A DNA stretch of 64,000 nucleotides from Streptomyces sp. 846.5 (GTDB lineage Bacteria; Actinomycetota; Actinomycetes; Streptomycetales; Streptomycetaceae): contig NZ_SOBN01000001.1 in NCBI RefSeq assembly GCF_004365705.1, positions 4,884,001 to 4,948,000 of the forward strand, given 5' to 3'. The notes below the pieces were generated by a model. The model saw nothing but the letters and a program-made list of their open reading frames with translations. It ran no database searches and had not been told where the DNA came from. A program made the translations under genes and the position numbers. How positions within the stretch are numbered: the first letter of the stretch is position 1; every line of letters begins with the position of its first letter. Positions 8,801 through 16,948 of this stretch are shown in pieces.

Positions 8801-10153
8801 GGCTCGACGGCGATCTCCTACCTGGCCACCGCCAAGCTCAGCACCTCGCTGCGGCAGGGCACCCACCAGGTCGACGTGAGCGTGACCGGCGGCCATGTCT
8901 ATGTGTCGGTGGACGGGGTGCAGGTGATCGACGCGACCCCGACGCTCACCTCCTCCGCGCTGCTCGCCTTCTCCGGCGCCACCGGCGGCCAGGTCGACGC
9001 CCATGCGGTGAACGCACTGGTCGTCAGCGCCACCGCGGCTGCGACCAGCCGGCTCGTCCCGATCACTCCGACCCGGTTCCTGGACACCCGTGCGGGTACG
9101 GGTGCGGCCAAGGCGCGGGTGGGGGCCGGCGGGGTGGTGCGGTTGCAGGTGGCCGGGGTGAACGGGGTTCCGGCGACCGGCGTCAGCGCGGTGGTGATGA
9201 ACGTGACCGCGGTCAACCCCACGGCGGGCAGCTATGTGACGGCGTATCCGGACGGGCAGTCGCTGCCGGTGGTCTCCAACCTGAACTTCGGCGCCGGCCA
9301 GACCATCGCCAACCTGGTGGTGGTGCCGGTGACCAACGGGATCGTGGACCTCTACAACAGCGCCGGCCAGGTGGACCTGGTCGCCGACGTCACCGGGTAC
9401 TACACGGCGGCAGGCGGCGGCTCGGCGCTGACCGCGATCACTCCGACCCGGTTCCTGGACACCCGTGCGGGTACGGGTGCGGCCAAGGCTCGGGTGGGCG
9501 CCGGCGGGGTGGTGCGGTTGCAGGTGGCCGGGGTGAACGGGGTTCCGGCGACCGGGGTGACCGCGGTGGTGATGAACGTGACCGCGGTCAACCCCACGGC
9601 GGGCAGCTATGTGACGGTGTACCCGGACGGGCAGTCGCTGCCGACGGCCTCCAACCTGAACTTCAGCGCCGGCCGGACCATCGCCAACCAGGTGCTGGTC
9701 CCGGTGGTGAACGGGGTGGTGGACCTGTACAACAGCGCCGGCCAGGTGGATCTGCTCGCCGACGTCAGCGGGTACTTCTCCGCCACCGGCGCGCTGTTCG
9801 CGACGGCCGGTCCGGTACGGATCATGGACACCCGGAGCGGCCTCGGCGTCACGTCCGGCGCCGTCGGACCGGGCGGCACGGTGACCCTGCAGGTGACCGG
9901 CGCCAACGGGGTGCCGGCCACCGGGGTCACCGCGGTGGTGCTCAATGTGACCGCGGTCGCCCCCACCGCCGGCAGCTTCCTGACGGTGTATCCGCACGGG
10001 CAGTCGCTGCCGGTGGTCTCCAACCTGAACTTCGCCGCCGGCCAGACCATCGCAAACCAGGTGGTGGTCCCGGTGGTGGACGGGAAGGTGGTCTTCTACA
10101 ACGGCGCCGGCAGCGTCCAGGTCATCGCCGACCTGAACGGCTACTTCAGCTGA
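5853..10153 (+). pseudogene. Large secreted protein: PQQ-like propeller, Ig-like domains, lectin-like domain, three C-terminal repeats; one-base frameshift
   Basis: The protein starts at TTG 5853 (GGGGAGGGG upstream) with a signal peptide that probably ends at ARA-D near residue 50. The frame breaks in the C-run at 6750-6754; adding one C restores a continuous 1433-residue protein, and the sequence on both sides of the break is plainly one propeller domain. Domains after repair: PQQ/quinoprotein-like beta-propeller (about 55-550), three Ig-like ASH/SPD-2-type domains (about 550-870, phrases such as LAFGTVPTGTTSTVNLQITNTG), a legume-lectin-like domain (about 870-1065), then three copies of a ~120-residue module (PTRFLDTRAGTGAAK...). 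Expected to be exported and cell-surface bound. Whether the frameshift is real or a sequencing error in a homopolymer cannot be told here. If real, only a 325-residue fragment is made. Confidence 0.85.
9055..10153 (+). repeat. Three tandem copies of a ~120-residue surface module (nucleotide-level repeat)
   Basis: Each copy runs from PTRFLDTR-type sequence through GVNGVPATGV, AVVMNVTAV, YPDGQSLP, SNLNF and AGQTIAN to a final DVTGYY or similar. Copies 1 and 2 are nearly identical at the DNA level over long stretches (9061-9240 against 9441-9620), pointing to recent duplication or gene conversion; copy 3 is more diverged. The same module ends the proteins at 30316-33588 and 62382-64000. Confidence 0.85.
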
Positions 10154-10163
10154 CCGCCGCCGT

Positions 10164-10198
10164 CATGGCAGCCGGTCCCGATAGGGTCGGCTGCCATG
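10164..10198. promoter_or_regulatory. Perfect 10-bp inverted repeat covering the DinB start codon
   Basis: CATGGCAGCC (10164-10173) pairs exactly with GGCTGCCATG (10189-10198), and the loop can extend the stem through CCC/GGG. The second arm contains the ATG of the DinB gene. In RNA this would bury the start codon, unless transcription begins inside it. It also lies 11 bp after the stop of the large secreted protein, so it could simply be that gene's terminator. Confidence 0.6.
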
Positions 10199-10738
10199 AC
10201 GATCGACATCGACGAGCACGGACGCCCGGAGCCGCCGCCCGCGGCCGACGAGTTCGGCACGGTGATGGGCTTCCTGGAGTACCAGCGGGCGACCCTGGCG
10301 TGGAAGTGCGCCGGGCTGGACGCGGCGGGTCTGGGCACCACGACCGCCGCGTCCACGATGACCCTGGGCGGGATGCTCAAACACCTGGCCTATGTGGAGG
10401 ACCACTGGTTCTCCCGGTCGCTCCACGACCGCGAGCCGGGCGCGCCCTGGGACACGGTGGACTGGAAAGCCGACCCGGACTGGGACTGGCACTCGGCGGC
10501 GGAGGACACCCCGGAGCAGCTGCTCGCGCTCTGGCAGGCGGCCTGCGCCCGCTCCTGCGCCCAGCTTGCGGAGGCCCTGGCGCAGGGCGGCCTGGAGCAG
10601 CCGGCCCGACGCCCCTGGTCCGACGGCCGGGCGCCGAGCCTGCGCTGGATCCTGCTGCACATGATCGAGGAGTACGCGCGCCACAACGGCCACGCCGACC
10701 TGCTGCGCGAGGCGGTGGACGGCGCCACCGGGGAGTGA
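10196..10738 (+). CDS. DinB-family (DUF664-like) putative metal-dependent protein
   Basis: The 180-residue four-helix-bundle type protein has the family histidine in GGMLKHLAYVEDHW (His63) and the C-terminal pair in EEYARHNGHADLLRE, together a likely three-His metal site. In actinobacteria DinB-like proteins include mycothiol-dependent transferases and isomerases, so a thiol-transfer role is plausible but not shown. The ATG at 10196 lies in the right arm of a perfect inverted repeat and has no strong ribosome site. It converges with the response regulator gene downstream. Confidence 0.85.
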   Translation: MTIDIDEHGRPEPPPAADEFGTVMGFLEYQRATLAWKCAGLDAAGLGTTTAASTMTLGGMLKHLAYVEDHWFSRSLHDREPGAPWDTVDWKADPDWDWHSAAEDTPEQLLALWQAACARSCAQLAEALAQGGLEQPARRPWSDGRAPSLRWILLHMIEEYARHNGHADLLREAVDGATGE

Positions 10739-10766
10739 GCGCCGTGGCAATGGGGGTGACGCCGCG

Positions 10767-11462
10767 TCAGTCGAGCTGGTGGCGCCGGGCGTAGGCGACG
10801 GCCGCGGTGCGGTCGCGGGAGCCGGTCTTGAAGAAGATGCGGTTGATGTGCGTCTTGACGGTGTGTCCGCTGAGCACGAGTGCGGCGGCGATCTCGGGGT
10901 TGTTCAGGCCCCGGGCGATCAGGGTGAGGATCTCCGCCTCGCGCTGGGTCAGCCCGTCCGGCAGCTGAAGGTGCGCGGGGCCCGGGTGCGCGGCTGCGGG
11001 TGCGCCGGTGGCCGGCGTGGCGGCGGTCGGCGAGGTGGCGGCGAGCAGGGTGGCCTGGACCCGCGGGTCCATCACGGCCAGCCCGCCGGCCGCGGCGTGC
11101 AGGGCGCGGGCGATGTCGGTGCGGTCGGCGTCCTTGGTGAGGTAGCTGCGCGCCCCGGCCCGCAGCGCGTCCAGGACGGAGCTGTCGTCGGCGTAGGTGG
11201 TGAGCACGACCACCGCGACGGACGGGTGCTCCGCGGTCATCCGGCGGGTGGTCTCGATGCCGTCCAGCACGGGCATCCGCAGATCCAGCAGGATCGCGTC
11301 CGGCCGGTGCTCGGCGACCAGCTCCAGGGCCTGCGCGCCGTCGGCGGCGGCGCCGACGACGGCGATGTCGGGCAGGGCGTCGAGGAGCAGCACCAGGCCT
11401 TCACGGACGCTGGCCTGGTCGTCGGCGACGACGACGCGCAAGGGGGTGGGGGCGCTGGTCAT
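10767..11462 (-). CDS. LuxR/NarL-family response regulator
   Basis: The 231-residue protein has a receiver domain (residues 8-125: ADDQ acidic pocket, phosphoacceptor Asp60 in LLDLRMP, later LTTYADDSS and LTKDA) and a C-terminal LuxR helix-turn-helix (LTQREAEILTLIARGLNNPEIAAALVLSGHTVKTHI). An Ala/Pro-rich linker of about 35 residues joins them. The start is the ATG at 11462, which overlaps the stop of the upstream kinase gene as ATGA. That overlap makes this the cognate regulator of the kinase and implies coupled translation. Targets are unknown. Confidence 0.92.
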   Translation of the reverse strand: MTSAPTPLRVVVADDQASVREGLVLLLDALPDIAVVGAAADGAQALELVAEHRPDAILLDLRMPVLDGIETTRRMTAEHPSVAVVVLTTYADDSSVLDALRAGARSYLTKDADRTDIARALHAAAGGLAVMDPRVQATLLAATSPTAATPATGAPAAAHPGPAHLQLPDGLTQREAEILTLIARGLNNPEIAAALVLSGHTVKTHINRIFFKTGSRDRTAAVAYARRHQLD

Positions 11463-12652
11463 GACACCAGTGTCCCGGGTTCCGGGGCCGGATTCCCGTC
11501 GGGGTGGGGCAGCTGCGCGGTGACCGTCCAGACGTCCCCCTGCGGGCCCGCCGTCAGCGTGCCGTTCAGCAGGCGCAGCCGTTCGCGCATCCCGATGAGT
11601 CCGTACCCGCCGGCGATGCTGCCCGCGTTCGACGCCGGGCGGGGGCCGTGGCCGACCGGGTTGGTGACGGTGACGACGGTGAGCGCGTCGGTGCATCGCA
11701 GGCCCACGGTGACCGGCTGGCCGGGGGCGTGCTTGGCGGCGTTGACCAGGGCCTCCTGGACGATGCGGAGCAGTGCGAGAGTGGCGTCGGCCGGAAGCGG
11801 CCGCGGGGTTCCGTCGATGTCGACGGCGACGGCGGCACCGTGCCGGCGGGCGTGGGTGTCGGCCGCGCGGGCGATCTCCTGGTCGAGCGGGAGCTGGTCG
11901 GTGCGCAGGGCGTGCACCGCGCGCCTGGTCTCGACCAGGCCCTCGGAGGCCATCCGCTGCGCGGCGGCCAGCAGTTCCACCGCCTTGTCGATGTCCTGGC
12001 TGTCCGTCAGGACGGCTCGGGCGACCTGGATCTGGATGCCCAGCGCGCCCAGCGAGTGGGCCAGCACATCGTGGATCTCGCGGGCGATCCGGGCCCGCTC
12101 GTCCAGCACCTCGGTCCGCCGCTGCTGGAGCTGGAGCTGCTCGTACTGCGCCAGCAGCGCGGCGGACTGCTCCGCCTGCACCTGGTAGCCGCGCCGGGTG
12201 CGGCCCAGCAGCAGTCCGACGACCAGCAGCAGCGGGTAGCCGATCGTGGTGCCGATGCCGTCGCCGAGGGCGATCGCGCCGAACGCGACGGTCACGATCC
12301 CGGTCCCGGCCACGATGCAGGCGGGCAGCAGTTCGAGGTCGCTGCCGACGACCAGTGCTCCCACCACCGCGAAGGCCACCATGCCGTCACCGTGGGGCAG
12401 GGTGCAGCCCAGCCCGCCGGCGGCGACGACCATACCGAGCACCGGCCCCAGCAGCCGGATCCGGTGGGGTGCCAGGGAGGGGATCAGATCGAGCAGGCTC
12501 CATCCGACGAGCCCCAGGCAGAGGACCGCGTACACGGCGATCTTCAGCACCCGGACGTGCGGGGCGACCGGGGGAGCGGCGAAGAGCAGCACGCCGACGA
12601 CCACCGCGCCGGTGACCCGCACCAGGAAGGCGGCCCGGCGCATTGCGTTCAC
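11459..12652 (-). CDS. DesK-type sensor histidine kinase
   Basis: The 397-residue membrane kinase starts at GTG 12652, which has AGGAGA upstream; the frame is open further up but without a ribosome site. The N-terminal half holds about five or six hydrophobic segments with short loops, so the sensor is mostly within the membrane. A coiled stretch (EQSAALLAQYEQLQLQQRR) leads into the HisKA_3 box REIHDVLAHSLGAL, and a HATPase domain follows (ALVNAAKHAPG, GYGLIGMRERLRLLNG). It is co-transcribed with the LuxR-type regulator through an ATGA overlap, and the membrane protein gene at 12875 is divergent from it. Confidence 0.92.
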   Translation of the reverse strand: MNAMRRAAFLVRVTGAVVVGVLLFAAPPVAPHVRVLKIAVYAVLCLGLVGWSLLDLIPSLAPHRIRLLGPVLGMVVAAGGLGCTLPHGDGMVAFAVVGALVVGSDLELLPACIVAGTGIVTVAFGAIALGDGIGTTIGYPLLLVVGLLLGRTRRGYQVQAEQSAALLAQYEQLQLQQRRTEVLDERARIAREIHDVLAHSLGALGIQIQVARAVLTDSQDIDKAVELLAAAQRMASEGLVETRRAVHALRTDQLPLDQEIARAADTHARRHGAAVAVDIDGTPRPLPADATLALLRIVQEALVNAAKHAPGQPVTVGLRCTDALTVVTVTNPVGHGPRPASNAGSIAGGYGLIGMRERLRLLNGTLTAGPQGDVWTVTAQLPHPDGNPAPEPGTLVS

Positions 12653-12874
12653 GTTCTCTCCTGGGTCGGCGGGCCGGCAGGTGGACGGCCCGGCATGTCC
12701 CCACGGTAGACACGCCGGCGGTACCACCGCGTCACCGCAGGGGTTGACGCCGATCTGGTACCGCGGGCGGCGGCAAGCTCAGCCCGCGGCTCAACCCGGG
12801 CTCCGATTCGCCGCCGGGCGCCGACGCGGAGAGTGGATCCCGTCACCCCGCAGACCTCATCGAGGGAGCCCGCC

Positions 12875-13414
12875 ATGTTGTCCGAACTCACCCAGGCAAT
12901 GATCGTCAACGGCGCCGTCCTGGTCGCAGTGCTCCACAGCGACCTGGGCAGCGAGCGCAAGATCGGTCCGGTGCGGATCCTGCGTCCCCTGGTTCTCGCG
13001 GGCGCCGTGATCCCGCTGTTCGTCCAGAGCCCGGCCACCCACGGCACCGGGCTGGCCGTGGAGCTGGCCGGGATCGCCGCAGGCCTGCTCGGCGGCCTGG
13101 TCGCGGTCGCGCTGATGGCGGTGCACCGCAGCCGGGATACGGGCCGGCCGGTCAGTCGGGCCGGAACGCCGTACGCCCTGCTGTGGATCGTGGTGATCGG
13201 CGCCCGGGCGGCCTTCTCCTACGGCTCCTCGCACTGGTTCCCGGCCCAGCTGACCAGCTGGTGCATCGCCCACCAGGTCACCGGCGCGGCCATCACCGAC
13301 GCGCTCATCGTGATGGCGGTGGCCATGCTGCTCACCCGCACCATCGGCCTCGGCGCACGGGCGGCCCGGCTGCCTGCCGCCGCCACGGCGTCCGGCGCCC
13401 TGCGCGCGGCCTGA
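12875..13414 (+). CDS. Small integral membrane protein
   Basis: The 179-residue protein starts at the ATG at 12875 (GAGGGAG 7 nt upstream). It has about five hydrophobic segments (for example IVNGAVLVAVLHS, LVLAGAVIPLFV, GIAAGLLGGLVAVALMAVH, YALLWIVVIGARAAF and ITDALIVMAVAMLLT). It weakly resembles DUF1453/CcdC-like membrane proteins, but I would not insist on that. It is divergent from the DesK-type kinase gene and could be a target or accessory of that system. A TTGACG at about 12745 may be a -35 box. Confidence 0.65.
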   Translation: MLSELTQAMIVNGAVLVAVLHSDLGSERKIGPVRILRPLVLAGAVIPLFVQSPATHGTGLAVELAGIAAGLLGGLVAVALMAVHRSRDTGRPVSRAGTPYALLWIVVIGARAAFSYGSSHWFPAQLTSWCIAHQVTGAAITDALIVMAVAMLLTRTIGLGARAARLPAAATASGALRAA

Positions 13415-13453
13415 GGATGCTGAGGCCGCTGGGGACGACATGCGCGCGCAATT

Positions 13454-13520
13454 GATTGACAATGTCAACCATTCAGGTCTACGGTCGATCCATTGCTTGA
13501 ACACATGAACCATCTAGGTC
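13454..13520 (+). promoter_or_regulatory. Operator-like repeats upstream of the DJ-1/ALDH gene
   Basis: Two signals lie in the 128-bp gap. First, TTGACAATGTCAA (13454-13466) is a perfect inverted repeat and overlaps a canonical -35 hexamer TTGACA. Second, AACCATTCAGGTC (from 13465) recurs as AACCATCTAGGTC (from 13508), 11 of 13 bases matching, with starts 43 bp apart (about four helix turns). This pattern suits a MarR- or HxlR-type regulator gripping two sites. No regulator gene lies next to it. Confidence 0.5.
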
Positions 13521-13542
13521 CTCAAGGCTCAGGAGCACCACC

Positions 13543-15540
13543 ATGACCGCCGTCCTCTTCGTCGTCACCGGCGCCACCCACTGGACCCTGGCCGACGGCA
13601 CCCCGCACCCCACCGGGTTCTGGGCGGAGGAACTCGTCGAGCCGCACCGGATCTTCACCGAGGCGGGCTACCGGATCACCGTCGCCACCCCCGACGGGGT
13701 CCCCGCCCCGGTCGACCGGGGCAGTCTGGCGGCCGCGGTCAACGGCGGTCAGGAGCAGGCCGATCGTCTCAGCGCCTACCTCGACTCGATCCGCGACACG
13801 CTGGAGGCCCCGGCCAAGCTGGCCGAAATTGACCCGGACGCCTACGACCTGGTCTTCTACCCGGGCGGCCACGGTCCGATGGAGGACCTCGCGGTGGACC
13901 AGGCCTCCGGCCGGATCCTCACCCGCGCCCTGGACTCCGGCAGGCCGCTGGGCGTGGTCTGCCACGCACCGGCCGCGCTGCTCGCCGCTCGCCGTGAGGA
14001 CGGCAGCTGGCCGTTCGCCGGCTATCGGATGACCGCCTTCACCAATGCCGAGGAGACCGCGGTCGGCCTCGCGGCCAAGGCCAAGTGGCTGCTCCAGGAC
14101 CGGCTCGTCGAGCTCGGCGCCGACTTCGACGAGGCCGCGCCGTTCACTCCGCACACGGTGATCGACCGCAACCTCTACACCGGCCAGAACCCGGGTTCCT
14201 CCGCAGAGCTGGCCCGGACGCTGGTGGACGCCGTCTCGGTCGACCCGGCCACGGTGGTGGCCCGGGTGCGAGCCACCTTCGACAGCGGCCGGACGAAGCC
14301 GCTGGCGTGGCGGCTGGCCCAGCTGGGCGCCCTGCGCGCGCTGCTGGTCGAGCAGGCCGACGCGTTCCTCGCCGCGCTCAACGCCGACCTGGGCAAGAGT
14401 GCGACCGAGGCGCAGCGCAGCGAGGTCGGGTTCGTCGTGAACGAGATCGACCACACGGTGGCGCACCTGGAGGAGTGGCTGCGCCCGAAGCCGGCCGGCG
14501 TCCCCGCCGCCTTCATGCCGGCCGAGGCCCGCGTGGTCCGTGACCCGCTCGGCGTCGTGCTGATCATCGCCCCCTGGAACTACCCGCTGCAGCTGGCCCT
14601 CGCGCCGCTGGTCGGCGCGCTCGCGGCGGGCAACACGGCCGTGGTCAAGCCCAGCGAGATGACCCCGGCGACCTCCGCCGCGATGGCCCGGCTGATTCCG
14701 CGCTACCTCGACCGTGAGGTCGTGACCGTCGTCGAGGGCGCCGTGCCGGAGACCACCGCGCTGCTGGAGCAGCGCTTCGACCACATCTTCTACACCGGCA
14801 ACGGCGCGGTCGGACGGATCGTCATGACCGCCGCCGCCAGGCACCTCACCCCGGTCACCCTGGAACTGGGCGGCAAGAGCCCCGCCGTGGTCGAGCCGGG
14901 CGCCGACCTGGCGGTCACCGCGCAGCGGATCGCCCGCGGCCGGTTCCAGAACGCCGGCCAGACCTGCGTCGCCCCCGACTACGTGCTCGCCATCGGCGCC
15001 ACCGCCACCGCGCTGGAAGCCGAACTGGTCACCGCGGTACGGGCGCTGTACGGGGAGGACCCGGCGGCCAACCCCGAGTACGGACGGATCGTCAACGAGC
15101 GCCACCACGACCGGCTCACCGCGCTGCTGGGCGACGGACGGGTCGTCACCGGCGGCGCCCACGACCGGGCCGGCCGCTACCTGGCGCCGACCGTCCTGGC
15201 CGACGTCTCGCCCGAGGCTCCGGTGATGCAGGCGGAGATCTTCGGCCCGGTGCTGCCGATCGTGAGCGTGCCCGACCTCGACGCGGCGATCGCCTTCATC
15301 AACGAGCGGGACAAGCCGCTCGCCCTGTACGCCTTCACCGCATCGGAGCAGACCAAGCAGCGGCTGGCGGAGGAGACCTCCTCCGGCGGCCTGGTCTTCG
15401 GCCTCACCGTCGCGCACCTGGCCGTGCCCGAGCTGCCCTTCGGCGGCGTGGGCGAGAGCGGGATGGGGCGCTACCACGGCGAGTACTCCATCGACACCTT
15501 CAGCCACCTGAAGGCCGTCCTGGACAAGCCCCTCGACTGA
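13543..15540 (+). CDS. Fusion protein: DJ-1/PfpI-type domain + aldehyde dehydrogenase
   Basis: One uninterrupted 665-residue frame starts at ATG 13543 (CAGGAG upstream). Residues 1-225 are a DJ-1/Hsp31-type domain with the nucleophile elbow GVVCHAPAAL (Cys140) and an acidic residue in FWAEELVEPH; the family includes glyoxalase III-like enzymes acting on methylglyoxal, and chaperones. Residues 235-660 are a class 3-like aldehyde dehydrogenase: PWNYPLQ (Asn), ELGGKSP (Glu) and catalytic Cys475 in AGQTCVAPDY, with FGPVLPI and the C-terminal GMGRYHGEYS. Both active sites look intact. The two normally occur as separate proteins of roughly these sizes. Joint action on reactive aldehydes is inference. 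The upstream operator-like repeats suggest induction. Confidence 0.9.
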   Translation: MTAVLFVVTGATHWTLADGTPHPTGFWAEELVEPHRIFTEAGYRITVATPDGVPAPVDRGSLAAAVNGGQEQADRLSAYLDSIRDTLEAPAKLAEIDPDAYDLVFYPGGHGPMEDLAVDQASGRILTRALDSGRPLGVVCHAPAALLAARREDGSWPFAGYRMTAFTNAEETAVGLAAKAKWLLQDRLVELGADFDEAAPFTPHTVIDRNLYTGQNPGSSAELARTLVDAVSVDPATVVARVRATFDSGRTKPLAWRLAQLGALRALLVEQADAFLAALNADLGKSATEAQRSEVGFVVNEIDHTVAHLEEWLRPKPAGVPAAFMPAEARVVRDPLGVVLIIAPWNYPLQLALAPLVGALAAGNTAVVKPSEMTPATSAAMARLIPRYLDREVVTVVEGAVPETTALLEQRFDHIFYTGNGAVGRIVMTAAARHLTPVTLELGGKSPAVVEPGADLAVTAQRIARGRFQNAGQTCVAPDYVLAIGATATALEAELVTAVRALYGEDPAANPEYGRIVNERHHDRLTALLGDGRVVTGGAHDRAGRYLAPTVLADVSPEAPVMQAEIFGPVLPIVSVPDLDAAIAFINERDKPLALYAFTASEQTKQRLAEETSSGGLVFGLTVAHLAVPELPFGGVGESGMGRYHGEYSIDTFSHLKAVLDKPLD

Positions 15541-15655
15541 CGCTGCGTCACGCCGCAGACGTGAAGCGGAGTCCACGGCGTCCTTCCGTGGATTGCGGGT
15601 AGGCGCGCCCTGCACCGGGTTGACCGTCAATCCGGTACGGACGGTGGTGTTGAAG

Positions 15656-15943
15656 ATGACCAAGGCCAAGGCCAAGGAATCCCTCCAGACCGGCGCGAAG
15701 GCCGCGTCGGCCGCCGGCGGGACGGTCGAGAGCAAGAAGGCGACGAAGGTCGAGAAGGTGGCGAAGCCTGCGAAGGCGACCCCGGCGAAGGCGACCCCCG
15801 TGAAGGCCGCCAAGGCGAGGGTCACCGGTGCGAAGGCCGCATCCGCTGCTTCCAGGACGCTGCATGATCCCAAGGCGACCAAGCAGGAGAAGTCCGCAGC
15901 GGCCAGTGCCCTGTCCAAGGCCCCGGCGCACGCCAAGCCGTGA
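15656..15943 (+). CDS. Lys/Ala-rich histone H1-like small protein
   Basis: The 95-residue protein is almost entirely Lys, Ala, Thr and Ser, with recurring AKATPAKATP and two copies of GAKAASAA. It has no predicted fold or Cys and is strongly basic, like bacterial H1-like/AlgP-type DNA-compacting proteins. The ATG at 15656 is preceded only by a weak GAAG; an in-frame GTG nine to twelve bases upstream is possible. A strong terminator follows directly, supporting a short independent transcript. A DNA-binding role is inference from composition. Confidence 0.6.
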   Translation: MTKAKAKESLQTGAKAASAAGGTVESKKATKVEKVAKPAKATPAKATPVKAAKARVTGAKAASAASRTLHDPKATKQEKSAAASALSKAPAHAKP

Positions 15944-15971
15944 CCTCGGTCCACCAGCGCTGACCACGACT

Positions 15972-16012
15972 CCCCGGACGAGGGAACCAACTCCCCCTCG
16001 TCCGGGGTTTTC
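15972..16012 (+). terminator. Rho-independent terminator
   Basis: CCCCGGACGAGGG (15972-15984) pairs perfectly with CCCTCGTCCGGGG (15995-16007), and TTTTCCTTTCC follows. It ends the Lys/Ala-rich protein transcript. Confidence 0.85.
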
Positions 16013-16202
16013 CTTTCCCGGCTGACGGCTCGGCTTCGCCGTCCCCCAGTGACTTCGGCGCCGTGTTCTGCCGAAGTCCAGGTATCACGCACAGCAAGGG
16101 CTTACCGACCGCCGCTACACTGCGGTGCCCGCACTGAGAGTGATCCAGTACCGCACAACCGCGGTCCTCCCGCGAGAGCCGGGGACCCACAGGGGAATGA
16201 AC

Positions 16203-16940
16203 ATGGAAGAGCCTTCTCCCAAGGCCGTTGTCGTCGTGCCCACGTACAACGAGCGCGAGAACCTGCCCGTCCTGGTCGGGCTGCTCGAAGAGCTGCAGTT
16301 GGCAAACCTGCACATCCTCGTCGTGGACGACAACTCGCCCGACGGCACCGGTGAGGTCGCGGACAAGCTCGCCGCCAACGCCCCGGACCGGATCGGCGTG
16401 CTGCACCGCACCGAGAAGGACGGCCTCGGCCGCGCCTACATCGCGGGTATGACCCGGGCGCTGGACGAGGGCGCGGACATCGTGATCCAGATGGACGCCG
16501 ACCTGTCCCACCCGGCCTCGGTGCTGCCGGTCATGATCGAGACCCTGACCGGCACGGACGCGGCCGTCGTGCTGGGGTCCCGCTACGTCCCCGGCGGTTC
16601 GACCGCCTCGGAGTGGCCCTGGCACCGCAAGGCCCTCTCCGCCTGGGCGAACTTCTACGTCAACACGCTGCTGCGGCTGCACGTCAAGGACGCCACCGCC
16701 GGGTTCAAGGCGTGGAAGGCGGAGACGCTGCGGTCGATCGACCTGCCGTCCATCAACAGCAACGGTTACTCCTTCCAGGTGGAGATGAACTACCGGACCG
16801 TCAAGCGCGGTCTGACGATCCGTGAGGTTCCGATCCGGTTCGAGGAGCGGGTCAAGGGCGCCTCCAAGATGAGCCTCGGCGTGCAGATCGAGTCCGCGCT
16901 CGCCCCGTGGAAGCTGCTCTTCGGCGGCGGCAGGAAGTAA
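16203..16940 (+). CDS. Polyprenol-phosphate mannosyltransferase (dolichyl-phosphate mannose synthase type)
   Basis: The 245-residue GT2-family enzyme transfers mannose from GDP-mannose to polyprenyl phosphate, giving the lipid donor for protein O-mannosylation and cell-envelope glycans. GT-A features are present: VVVPTYNERENLPVLV at the start, VVDDNSPDGTG, MDADLSHP (DXD metal motif), GSRYVPGG and FKAWKAE. It is the short soluble form without C-terminal membrane segments or an acyltransferase domain. Of two in-frame ATGs, that at 16203 is better spaced (7 nt) from AGGGG. TACACT at 16116-16121 may be the -10 box. It converges with the methyltransferase gene 8 bp downstream. Confidence 0.92.
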   Translation: MEEPSPKAVVVVPTYNERENLPVLVGLLEELQLANLHILVVDDNSPDGTGEVADKLAANAPDRIGVLHRTEKDGLGRAYIAGMTRALDEGADIVIQMDADLSHPASVLPVMIETLTGTDAAVVLGSRYVPGGSTASEWPWHRKALSAWANFYVNTLLRLHVKDATAGFKAWKAETLRSIDLPSINSNGYSFQVEMNYRTVKRGLTIREVPIRFEERVKGASKMSLGVQIESALAPWKLLFGGGRK

Positions 16941-16948
16941 CCCGCCGC

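Noticed and set aside
6587-9997. 1136-codon minus-strand frame opposite the large secreted protein
   Set aside because: Shadow frame of a GC-rich gene: composition is Gly/Arg/Val noise, and the plus frame has clear domains and repeats.
7075-10794. 1239-codon plus-strand frame overlapping the large secreted protein and DinB genes
   Set aside because: Arg/Gly/Pro-rich translation with no domain; it is the +1 shadow of the real frames.
13522-16092. 856-codon minus-strand frame opposite the DJ-1/ALDH fusion
   Set aside because: No recognisable domain; the opposite strand has intact active-site motifs.
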